18,989 nucleotides of DNA from Cylindrodendrum hubeiense (Eukaryota; Ascomycota; Sordariomycetes; Hypocreales; Nectriaceae): positions 1-18,989 of the forward strand of contig JAANBB010000626.1 of the NCBI GenBank assembly GCA_014621425.1, in the 5' to 3' direction. Under the pieces are notes generated by a model, which saw only the letters and a program-made list of their open reading frames with translations, was not told the DNA's origin and searched no databases. The position numbers and the translations under genes were made by a program. The number at the start of each line of letters is the position of its first letter. Within the stretch, counting starts at the first letter, position 1. Below are positions 9,073-18,115 of this stretch, in pieces.

Positions 9073-10308
9073 ATGGCTGGCACCAAGGCGCCCGTCCAGG
9101 CGCTTAAGGCTGCCAACAAGCTAAAGCGCCGAGAGCTCTTCGTCGAGCACAAGAAGACCGTGGACAAGGAACGCCGAGAAATGCGATACCGCCGAAAGAA
9201 GGAAGAGGACCGCGAACCTGAGCTCAAGGAGGCCCGCCTGGCGAAACGCAAGCCCATCACGATTGACCAGAAGCGTGTTTGGGATGATGTCGACGATGAT
9301 AGACTGGGTGCGCAGGTGGACCTCGAGAAGCTGAAGCGCCGGCGCATCGAGGAGGCTGCGGCCGCCGAACAGGAGGCTCTTGAGGCCGGTGCGGACGACG
9401 ACGATGACGATGATCTTGACAGCATGTTGGGCTCGGACGAGGAGGCCGACGAAGCTCGCCTAGCTGCATTGGAAAAGAAGCGAGAACAGAGAGCGCGACG
9501 AGACAACAGTGTTGCCCCATCCACTACTAGCACAAACCTGGACCTAACACCCACGTCCTTGTCCGTCAAGTTCCCAACGCTCTTCTCCGACCTCCCCCCT
9601 CCCACGCCCAAGATTCTCGTCACTACCTCTCTCAACTCTACACTTCACGAGGAGGCAAATCTCCTCTGCGCCCTGTTCCCTAACAGCTCTTACATCCCAC
9701 GGTCCGCCGGCCGACACAGCCACAAATACTCGCTCCGGGAGATCTGCAAGTTCGCTTCGAACCGCGAGTATACCGCTCTCGTGCTCCTCAAGGAGGACTC
9801 CAAGAAGCCCACGGCTCTATCCGTCGTTCACCTCCCCTCGGGCCCGACTTTCCACTTCTCCATCACCAACTGGATCGAGGGCAAGAAGCTACCCGGCCAC
9901 GGCAACCCTACGAACCACTACCCCGAACTCCTTCTCAACAACTTCAAGACTCCTCTTGGTCTCCTGACTGCCAAGCTCTTCATGACGCTGTTCCCTCCCC
10001 GGCCCGAGTTCCAGGGTCGACAAGTCGTGACGTTGCACAACCAGCGTGATTACATCTTCGTCCGGCGGCACCGTTACGTCTTCCGAGACAAACGAGCGAC
10101 TGAGAAGAGCATTGTGGGTGCCGATGGAGCGGAAGTGAAGGGCGTTGAGAACATCCGCGCTGGTCTGCAGGAGTTGGGACCTCGATTCACTCTGAAGTTG
10201 AGGAGAGTGGACAAGGGCATTGGACGCGCTGGCAGCGAAGGCGAAGATGCGGCCCAATGGGAATGGAAAGCCAAGATGGAGAAGGACCGCAAGAGATTCA
10301 ACCTGTAA
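9073..10308 (+). CDS. RPF1: Ribosome production factor 1 (Rpf1), Brix-domain 60S assembly protein
   Basis: An intronless frame of 411 residues starting at ATG 9073 in the context CACAATGGC. Rpf1 is a nucleolar Brix protein needed for 27S pre-rRNA processing and early 60S assembly. The N-terminal third is a charged coiled-coil-like region: LKAANKLKRRELFVEHKK, then ERREMRYRRKKEEDREPE and RLAKRKPITI. An Asp run (about 108-114) follows, with a second acidic stretch near 120-127. The Brix domain runs from about 180 (PKILVTTSLN) to about 378, with YSLREICKFASNREYTALV, LPSGPTFHFSITNW, GRQVVTLHNQRDYIFVRRHR and LGPRFTLKLRRV. The C-terminus WKAKMEKDRKRFNL is typical of Rpf1 rather than of Brix relatives Rpf2, Imp4, Ssf1 or Brx1. 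Length and architecture fit the family. Expression is probably coordinated with NOC3 through the shared promoter. Confidence 0.95.
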   Translation: MAGTKAPVQALKAANKLKRRELFVEHKKTVDKERREMRYRRKKEEDREPELKEARLAKRKPITIDQKRVWDDVDDDRLGAQVDLEKLKRRRIEEAAAAEQEALEAGADDDDDDDLDSMLGSDEEADEARLAALEKKREQRARRDNSVAPSTTSTNLDLTPTSLSVKFPTLFSDLPPPTPKILVTTSLNSTLHEEANLLCALFPNSSYIPRSAGRHSHKYSLREICKFASNREYTALVLLKEDSKKPTALSVVHLPSGPTFHFSITNWIEGKKLPGHGNPTNHYPELLLNNFKTPLGLLTAKLFMTLFPPRPEFQGRQVVTLHNQRDYIFVRRHRYVFRDKRATEKSIVGADGAEVKGVENIRAGLQELGPRFTLKLRRVDKGIGRAGSEGEDAAQWEWKAKMEKDRKRFNL

Positions 10309-10609
10309 ACGCCAGGATGTACCAAGAATTAAGAGGACTAGATTACGAGCAAACATTAATGATATCCCCTGCAGTTGGGCGCTCAATATCAGAAACTGTA
10401 CTCTCTCCCTCCAGTGATGTGTGATGTTCGGGACTGGGAATTATGAGACATGCATCTCACTTGAAAGAGTACGATGATCTATTTACCCCCATCACTGTCC
10501 TTTATCAATATATATCTACCACATGGAAACAGGAGCTTATGCTGCGCAGCTCGCCCTTGTTATTTGTTTCCTTTCTTCATGATTACATCCCCAAACTCCA
10601 CATTCCAAA
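10309..10609 (+). promoter_or_regulatory. RPF1 3' region and possible promoter of the small frame at 10610
   Basis: A 301-bp spacer holding the RPF1 3' end. A TATA-like TATATAT at about 10509-10515 lies roughly 100 nt upstream of the ATG at 10610, followed by pyrimidine-rich sequence (TTTGTTTCCTTTCTTC), which suits a fungal core promoter. Confidence 0.35.
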
Positions 10610-11080
10610 ATGCCGTCGTTTGCAATCCCCAAAGTCTCTGCAAGATAGCCATCTACAGACGCTGAATTCCGCTAGTTCTTTTCCGAGCCGCTGCGCCAAT
10701 GCGCGTCGATCCTTCCGTACCGAGAATACCGGCGGGCCCTTCAACTCCACGGAAACGAAGCGATTATCTGCAAGAAACTCCACAGTGGGCATTTCGCCAA
10801 GTGGACCACCGATAACCTTGATCGTCTTTCTCGTTACCGTGAGCAAACAACCCAAGAAGATTACAACCATCGAACTGGGTACAGTGACACATTTACCATT
10901 AATCTCTACTACAGTAACCCAAATACTTCACAGCACGCTTCTGTCGAGCCAAGGACACTAGTAGCAACTGGGCCGGCCCATCGCACAGCTCGGTATACAC
11001 CTCCATCGCCCAGTCCTGCGCCATCGGCTTCTACTATCAACTCCCTGTCATCTCGCCCTAGAGAGACTAAGATGGGCTGA
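10610..11080 (+). pseudogene. Small unrecognised gene with two in-frame TAGs (tiny intron or pseudogene)
   Basis: One frame from ATG 10610 to TGA 11078-11080 spans 157 codons and is broken only by TAG at 10646-10648 and 10673-10675. After the second TAG it is open for 134 codons with protein-like composition (FFSEPLRQCASILPYREYRR, then KKLHSGHFAKWTTDNLDRLS), ending in a Ser/Pro-rich tail. No family is recognised; no signal peptide or membrane segment is seen. Two readings fit. First, a 42-nt phase-0 intron from 10634 (GTCTCT) to 10675 (CTAG) with a CTGAA branch-like site would remove both stops exactly, but the donor is poor and the intron very short. Second, both TAGs are former CAG codons, the change expected from RIP or simple decay. 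An overlapping plus-strand frame (10443-10961) and a minus-strand frame (10583-10870) are also open but look less protein-like. Confidence 0.45.
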
Positions 11081-12972
11081 GACATGCCATGTAGTAAACG
11101 CAGGTAGTTCACTGGCCAGCTTCAGAGCTTGTACGATACCGGCGAGTCGATGTCCGCAGTCCACACCCCCGATTCGCCATCCACTGGTGTATGAAATTTG
11201 GTGCTCAGAAACCCGAGTTATTTGCCATGTCGGAACATGGGTTGTGGAGCAACTTTGCAACACCTTTCCTCATATTTGATGAGAAGTATACGCGGACATC
11301 TCCTCATTAATTGGGTTCCGAAGGCCTGGTTGTCGGGGGACTGGACCCTAGTTAACCGACTCTCTGAACTCCTGTTACTGACAACATGAGTTAGCATCAT
11401 AGCGCGCCGTATACAGGCAGGTAGGCAATGCTACACCCCACAACAACGCCAGGTGGGTGGGTACTGGCACTTTTGTATTTGGGTTCAATTTTTTCTTATT
11501 CCTAACCCAAAGTACTTGACTCTGTTGGTGATGTCACAAATTAGTTTGCGAACCGACAGCATCTAGATGCCAGCCATGAAATGAATTGAAGTCGTCGACC
11601 CCCTGCCAACACGAGACTGGTTGCGTGGGGCCCTTGTAGGGATAACCGCTTGAGGAATCAGGTCCGCGACAAGGGACAACCCTTGCAGGCAGGCAATTAA
11701 CGCCGATGGCCGCTTCCTCGGCTCCCGAGTTTAAGCAGCGGCCGGGCACTTCCATGGGGCCCTGTAATGGGGAGATATGAGGTCAGCCAGAGGAGATGGG
11801 TAAGAATGGGGCCAAAGCTCCGTGATCGAGGACCGGCATTTGACGGCGAGGATAGCTTAATGGCCGATCATCTCACGATACGGCGTAACCGCGCCGCGTC
11901 TTGGCGAGATGGTTCGCACCACAGAAGCGCAGCTCCGGAGACACATGGGTTCCGACGGACCGACTCGCCCCGACCTGTCCTAGGGTGAAGTGTTGGAACG
12001 GGGAGGGTACGCCACCCGCGGAGTGAGTTGAACATATTACGTGGTGGTAGCTCGGTGATTAACGACGGCGTTGGGAGGAGACGGCTACTCCGTACTCCGT
12101 AGAGTCATTGGCGATTAAGGATGTACTGTACCTTAGTTATCAACGCAGTTCGGTTAAAGCGCTCCAGTGCGGCAAGCCCAGGAAGGTCCATATTCACCAG
12201 CCTTTGCCCTTTAGGCTGTTGTTGGTGCTTGAGCAACGTTGCGCCGGCTGCAATCAGGCTTGGTGGACTATTCTGATGACAGCCCACCAACATCCAACAT
12301 GGAATCCTATTGCTGCGCTTAACGATAGACTGCTGACTGTCGGCAAGCCACAGCGTCAGAGCGCCGAACTGCGAATGGCAGAACTGGTTTCGGCGTCGAG
12401 TTGGCCCTCTGCCCTCTGCCCTATGCCCTATGCTCCCTCTCGTGTGCCATTGAGTTTTTCTTTCCCGTCCATCCATCTGTCGCCGGGGGTTCGATCCACC
12501 CGGGATTGAAATAAACGGACAGGCACAGTCAGGACCTAATAAGCCCGGTTGGCGACACGCCACAGAGGACCGTCGTCACGTTTTCGCCTAACTTGTCTCC
12601 TTCGGGGGCTGTTGCTTGCTACTCTTGCTGGCGGAACACCTGTGCCACTTCAGTAAAAGCAAAACTACCTACCTACAAATAGCCTAGCACCTGTACAGAT
12701 GTGTAAACTCGGAGAAGTCCCAAAGGCGCTCCACCAGCAACAGCGCCCCTAACTTGTCAGGACTCGCAGGCGACGACCTAAATTTACCAACCCATCCCGG
12801 CAGTCAGCGGCCCCTCTCGCTCCACTGTAACGGAGCCCACCGACCGCCGCAGGACGCCAGTCACTAGTCACCACCGGCCTAGAACCGCCGCCAACTCGTC
12901 CTGCCAGCAGCTAGCTGAGGCTCCACGGGCAATGAAATGCCCTCATTCTGCCAGACTCTGTGAGACTTGCAT
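11081..12972. other. Gene-poor spacer upstream of the dehydratase
   Basis: About 1.9 kb with no supportable gene. Open frames are short, overlap on both strands and show no family features. It contains CTACCTACCTA (12665-12675) and a tandem TACTCCGTACTCCGTA near 12087-12102, both short motifs that recur in Pezizomycotina spacers. The right end should hold the dehydratase promoter. Confidence 0.55.
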
Positions 12973-13302
12973 ATGCCCTACCTGATCCGGCGTCCTGGCA
13001 GCATACTCACAGCATATGCGCGCCCTGGTTCGGGCTCATCATCTCGCTCGCCCGCCTCTCTCCCACCTACTGTACTTGACGCCATTCTTGCAGGGGCCCC
13101 TTTGCCCCTCTGCCCCTCCGTCGGTGGCCGCATCAACGTCTGCATCGACATCCACCACATCGACATCCCCAGCGACTCTCACATCGGCTCCCGCGCTCAC
13201 GCCTGGTTCCGAGCGAGGAAGAACCCTCATGTTGCACTTTGCTGTCGCCGATTGTCTCATCGTGTTATGTCCAAGGTCCTCCCTCTCGGATCCCCCGCCA
13301 TC
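12973..13302 (+). other. Open in-frame extension upstream of the dehydratase start
   Basis: From ATG 12973 the frame is open for 110 codons and runs directly into the chosen start at 13303; another in-frame ATG lies at 13267. The extension begins MPYLIRRPGS and is rich in Arg, Ser and Pro. It would add a basic leader if translated. Family members usually begin close to the short variable segment before the Rossmann fold, so I treat this as 5' leader. Confidence 0.4.
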
Positions 13303-14770
13303 ATGACCGCCTCCACGCACCAACCGGCCGCCAACGGTACGCTTCCCGCACCCCCTGCCTCTACCTTGCATCCCAGTTGAGGCATCACTCACTAATTTAA
13401 CTACTCTTCGTTTCAGGCCAGGTTAATGGCCATCATCACTACGTGCAGGATACCGACGTGTGGAAAAAGGCGCCGGTCCTCACGGGAACCACCCAGTTTG
13501 AACCTCGCCCTGACGTGAAAAACATCATGATCACCGGCGGAGCTGGCTTCATGTGAGTCCATATCCCATGTCAAGTCTCACATTTGCACCTTCCACACGT
13601 GCTAACCACGCGTCCATGTTCCAAGTGCCTGCTGGCTAGTCCGCCATCTTACCCTGACATACCCACATGCCTACAGGATTGTCTCATTTGACAAGCTAGA
13701 CTATTGTTCATCACTCAACAACACACGCGTGCTAGAGGATAAGCCCAACTTTTCTTTCTATCATGGTGACATCACCAATCCAGATCAGGTCCTCGACTGC
13801 ATGGAGCTACACGACATTGACACGGTGCTGCACTTTGCCGCGCAGTCCCACGTGGACCTAAGCTTCGGCAATTCATATGGCTTCACCCACACCAACGTGT
13901 ATGGGACCCATGTTCTTCTAGAGAGCTCAAAGAAGGTGGGAATCAAGCGATTTATTCACATCTCAACAGATGAGGTGTACGGCGAGATCCATGCAGACCG
14001 TGACGATGTGCTCGAATCCAGCATCCTTGCCCCGACCAACCCGTATGCTGCGAGCAAGGCGGCTGCCGAGATGCTGGTTCAGTCTTACCAGAAGAGCTTC
14101 AAGCTCCCTGTCATTGTCGTACGGAGCAACAACGTCTACGGCCCGCATCAGTACCCAGAGAGTGAGTACTGTCGGGCTAACCCATGTGGAGCTTCGGGCA
14201 TATCCTAACTATTTGCTAGAAATTATCCCCAAGTTTACCTGCCTCCTTAACCGTGGACGGCCCGTAGTACTGCATGGGGATGGCAGGCCTACGCGGAGAT
14301 ATCTGTACGCCGGAGATGCCGCGGATGCATTTGACACCATCCTGCACAAGGGCCAGGTGGGCCAGACATACAACGTTGGATCATACAACGAGGTTTCCAA
14401 CTTGGATCTCTGTGATAGACTCCTCGACTTGATGAAGATACCGCACGATACCCCTGAACAGATCCGCAAGTGGATCAAGTATACGCATGATCGGCCATTT
14501 AACGACCAGCGGTATGCTACAAACGATACCAAACTCCGTTCTCTAGGGTGGGAACAGAAGACAGAAATTGCAGAAGGCTTGAGAATCACGGTGGACTGGT
14601 ATAAGCAATTTGGTGAGACATGGTGGGGGGATATCAGCCACGTCTTGACACCGTTCCCTATTGTCAGCGAAGGGGAGGTGATGCCGGATGACGAGCGCTC
14701 AATGCGGGATGAACCGATCAACCATGGAGAGAACGGAGCAGGCCAGGACGGGCACCAGGACGGTGCGTAG
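13303..14770 (+). CDS. UDP-glucose 4,6-dehydratase-like enzyme (extended SDR family)
   Basis: Four exons, 13303-13336, 13417-13552, 13626-14161 and 14220-14770, give 418 residues. Introns of 80, 73 and 58 nt have donors GTACGC, GTGAGT and GTGAGT and acceptors CAG, AAG and TAG; GCTAAC and CCTAACT are branch sites of the last two. The second junction completes the Ile of the nucleotide-binding glycine motif GGAGFI (52-57). An alternative acceptor at CTACAG (about 13676) would delete the conserved ACWLVRHLTLTYP segment. Other features: HFAAQSHVD near 126, the dehydratase signature T171-D172-E173 in HISTDEVYGE, and catalytic Y197xxxK201 in NPYAASK. The family removes water from a nucleotide-glucose to give a 4-keto-6-deoxy sugar. 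In Botrytis and Magnaporthe the close fungal enzyme uses UDP-glucose and starts UDP-rhamnose synthesis. The C-terminal 30 residues are an acidic, Gly/Asn-rich tail. The epimerase/reductase partner is not in the window. Confidence 0.88.
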
Positions 14771-14836
14771 AACGGCGGTGGGGATTCATCACACTGCCGG
14801 CAGATGATGCCTGGAGCATTGCTTCGGAGAAAGATT

Positions 14837-14876
14837 TAGAATCCTAGAATCCTAGAATCCTGGAACCCTGGAACCC
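14837..14876. repeat. 8-bp tandem repeat, unit TAGAATCC
   Basis: Five copies: three TAGAATCC followed by two TGGAACCC variants, just past the dehydratase stop, so possibly in its 3' UTR. Confidence 0.9.
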
Positions 14877-15353
14877 CGGGACCCGGCTTGCTTGAGGGCG
14901 GCCCGAGAGCCCAAAGCCAAATCAAACCCAACGAAGAAGACCAGAGGAAAGGGCCAAGATATACCATGCGTGGGGGTGGAGAGTTGCTTGATAATAGACG
15001 GAGCATGACTGGAGGCGATGGGAGCACTTTCTCGTGTAGAGCCGGACAGGGTAGAGGAAGAGGAGAAACCATGGATAGAAAGAAAGAACTGGGGAATGGG
15101 CATTTTGGCATGAAGACTTTTACCTTGCACAGCTAGGTAGTCCACGGATCTTATGAGAATAGAGAGCGGCCGCAGACGATGTAGCGTCCTGGTTCTGCGG
15201 TTCATACACACAGCACGCACTGACAGAGCAACACCTTGCTATCGCTACGCGAAAAAGACGATAACGGGCCGCTCTGGGCGTCTGTCCCATGGAAGCGGAC
15301 TGGAATCGGAACGGGGATGAATGTCTTAGGGCCGCATTGGGAATGCAACCTCC

Positions 15354-15381
15354 TGCATGGTGCATGGTGCATTGTGCATGG
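15354..15381. repeat. 7-bp tandem repeat, unit TGCATGG
   Basis: Four copies, the third with one substitution (TGCATTG). Confidence 0.9.
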
Positions 15382-15520
15382 CCAACCAGGCCGAGAGCGG
15401 GCAGTGAGCCGAGGTGCGAGCAGATGCCAAACCAGCGGCCCGGAGCCTGACCGCGGCACCGTGGCACCGGGTCGGGCGGGACGGAGCCAGGTATATCATT
15501 CGTACGCTGCGGGTGTGCAG

Positions 15521-15580
15521 AGTCGCAATGGGTCGCGATGGGTCGCGATGGGTCGAAACGGGTCGCAATGGGATTGCAAG
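15521..15580. repeat. 10-bp minisatellite, unit GGTCGCGATG
   Basis: Five to six copies with CGCAATG, CGCGATG and CGAAACG variants. The last copy is degenerate. Confidence 0.9.
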
Positions 15581-16574
15581 GTACGAACGCACGGCTTTCT
15601 CGGTTCAGGTCGTGGATATCATGCGGGCGAACGTCGCGCCTCGCCGTTGGAAACAGGCGAACCCACGAACCAACCATCTAGAAGGGCAGGTGTGTTTTCG
15701 AGATCGTTCCGAGACCATCCTGGGTGCGAATCATGCGATCCAGGGTTTCGTGCATTGTGGGATTTCGGATATTGAGACATGAATCGGGCCCCGACGGATT
15801 CCGCATAGCGAACAATGGACGGCTCAGCAAAGGTTCGCGAGGCAAGCTGCTCTGGAATGCGACGACCTCTGGGTCCTACACCAACAACGATTCAACCTTT
15901 GGTAGTTTCTGGTGCCAGTACCACTTCCCACTCTATCCGTACTTCCGTACTCTATCCACAGCTGGAGGACCACAGCTGGGGGATATTTGCCGAATTGCTT
16001 TGCCTGCCGCAATGAAATGGGCTAATGGTGAGGGCCCTGTCGATAGACCCGGTCAACAGCCCTTGTGCGCGATCGACAACAGTGAGTGGCAGAGCCCGAG
16101 AGAGCCCCAAGGGCCCGTGGCAGCTGGCGACGTGACGTGGAGTGGATATAAGAAGGAAATACTCGGGTGGTGATGGATGAATAATCCAAAGGGTCGTGGA
16201 AAGAAGCGATAGTAGTGCCCTGTCGATCATAGGTCTAAGCGATCGATGCACAGGAAGCGGCATGTCAATCGACGGAGATACCGACGTAGAGAAATGGGGA
16301 TGGGCGGCCGAGTGGGAAGAAGCGCGGGGGGGCGGGCATCATCAACAGAATAACGACGTAGGCGTTGACAAGAGATGATCAACAAGGCAACAAGGGACGC
16401 TTGATTGCTCTTGTGAGCATTCCCCTCGTTTGTCTTTGTGCGCGTCTGTACTACCTAGTAGGTAGGTCTCTGCAAAGTGGATGTAAATGCCTAATGTGCA
16501 AGCGGAAGCATATATGGTCTGATTCTTGCTTCCATCGATTGTTCCTCGGCCGCTTCTTGTTGTCTCCGATGTTG

Positions 16575-16604
16575 TCTCGTCTCGTCTCGTCTCGTCTCGT
16601 CTCG
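16575..16604. repeat. 5-bp tandem repeat, unit TCTCG
   Basis: Six perfect copies followed by a partial TC. Confidence 0.95.
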
Positions 16605-17397
16605 TCCTCCCGCCAAGCAGGGACCAAGCATAAACATTGCTCAAGTGTGACTTTGAGAGGCTTCGGGCACCTGTCCCAGTGGGCCTCCCCCCCACCACAG
16701 GCGTGCGGCGCGGGTCCTAGCGGACTCCCCGCCGCCTTTCAGTGGGCCACCCCGCTGAAGGTGAAGTTCGAGAGCGCTGCCAGCCGCACCGGGCCGGAGG
16801 CTCTAGCTCAGCAACGCAACCCAGCTGCTTTTAGGACCAAGTGCGCGACAACCTGGGTGTTGATGCGACCCATGCTGAGCCAGCGCGGGCGGCCGGCCTT
16901 CCGAACTTGCCCTGCCATAGCTGCGCATGCTGTGGGATGACATTGACTTGCACCAGGCAAGAGGCGTCCAGTAAAGCCTGGATGGGCGTCGACAGGGGGT
17001 GCGGAGGTGCTGGGTTTCTGGCTGCACGGCCTCCTCCCCAGCAGCACCAGCAGCACCAACAGCTCCCCCAGCAGCACTATCCCAGGCGAAACCCCGGGAT
17101 GCCCCCGTTGCAGCTCGCCCCTGCAGCGGAGGATTCCAGGCCGCTTGGCTGCTCTCGGGCAAGGATCAGCCAGGGGGTTTAGCCACGAGAGACCATGAGG
17201 GCCAAAAAGGACCACGAGAGACCGCTGCAGACCGCTGGGGAATGGCTCGTGGCTGAGAGAGACTCTATGCCAAGAGGACCTGGGCCTGGGGCTGGAACCT
17301 CGCCTGGCGTTTCCGAGGGTATGTCGGCGCCGTCGGATGGGGAATGGCGGGCTTGTTGCCGATGTCGATTGGGGTAGTACAAACGTACGGAGGCTTA

Positions 17398-17433
17398 GAA
17401 GCTACAGAAGCTACAGAAGCTACAGCAGCTACA
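17398..17433. repeat. 9-bp tandem repeat, unit GAAGCTACA
   Basis: Four copies, the last with A to C at position 2. The length is a multiple of three, so all open frames through it stay open; this is not evidence of coding. Confidence 0.9.
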
Positions 17434-18055
17434 CGACAATTGTCACCTATCCGGTCCTGGGCCATGTCGAATTTCCCTTTCCGACTCTGCGAGAGAGCAC
17501 CCGCCAAGAATATGATAGCCCCTCGCGTAGGAATGGGGCGACTGTCTAACTGGTCCCCTCGGCCCTTTGGCGCCGTGCCGAGCTGGACTTGAACCTGACT
17601 ACTGACTAGCTAACTGCAACTACACACGTTGGGCACATGTGGTGGTTTGGCTAGCACGACGCAGGTCACATAGACGGCACGTAGGTAGGTGGACGGCTTT
17701 CGACTTGTCTTGTGCAACACGACGAGGGAAGGCAAAAGGAAACATATAGACGCGCAAAACGCGCGAGAGAAGGGGGGATCAGCCTCCAAGGCCGTCTGTT
17801 GGCATCTTGTCTGTTGGTGATGTACAGATTACAGGGAGAAGAGAGCAAAGCGCGCGCGGGCGTCGAGCATCGAGTCAGGCAGGACGGACCTCATCCTGAG
17901 CCCCCAAAGCTGAGGGCAACTGTCTACGGGTGGAGCTCGAATCGCATCATGGCTTGCAGGACAACAGCCAGCGGCAACGGCAGTGGCAGCCAGAGGCCCA
18001 TGGGGTGCGGCAGAGTGGACGAGCAAGAAGGGGAGAAGAAGGACGATCCATTCCG

Positions 18056-18115
18056 TTGGTTGTTGGTTGTTGGTTGGGTTGCTGGCTGTTGGCTGTTGGC
18101 TGCTGGCTGTTGGCT
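18056..18115. repeat. 7-bp tandem repeat, TGTTGGT/TGTTGGC
   Basis: About eight copies of a heptamer that shifts from TGTTGGT on the left to TGTTGGC/TGCTGGC on the right. It produces the Trp/Leu/Gly-rich stretch seen in a spurious overlapping frame. Confidence 0.9.

Noticed and set aside
10443..10961. 172-codon plus-strand frame overlapping the small gene at 10610
   Set aside because: Ser/Thr/Leu-rich text without conserved-looking blocks. The frame shifted relative to it (10610-11080) has more protein-like composition.
12085..12102. TACTCCGTACTCCGTA tandem as a possible mobile-element end
   Set aside because: No matching inverted copy, target duplication or transposase frame nearby; short TACTCCGTA motifs are common in fungal spacers.
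12485..12510. GGTTCGATCC resembling a tRNA T-loop
   Set aside because: The flanking arms do not pair well and no acceptor, D or anticodon stem is found at the right spacing.
13660..13680. CTACAG as the acceptor for dehydratase exon 3
   Set aside because: It would remove the conserved segment after GGAGFI. The acceptor at 13624-13625 completes the Ile and keeps the family-typical ACWLVRHL sequence.
15724..16173. 149-codon plus-strand open frame with some protein-like segments
   Set aside because: No family resemblance, no clear splice partners, and another plus-strand frame starting at 15815 is equally open in the same place.
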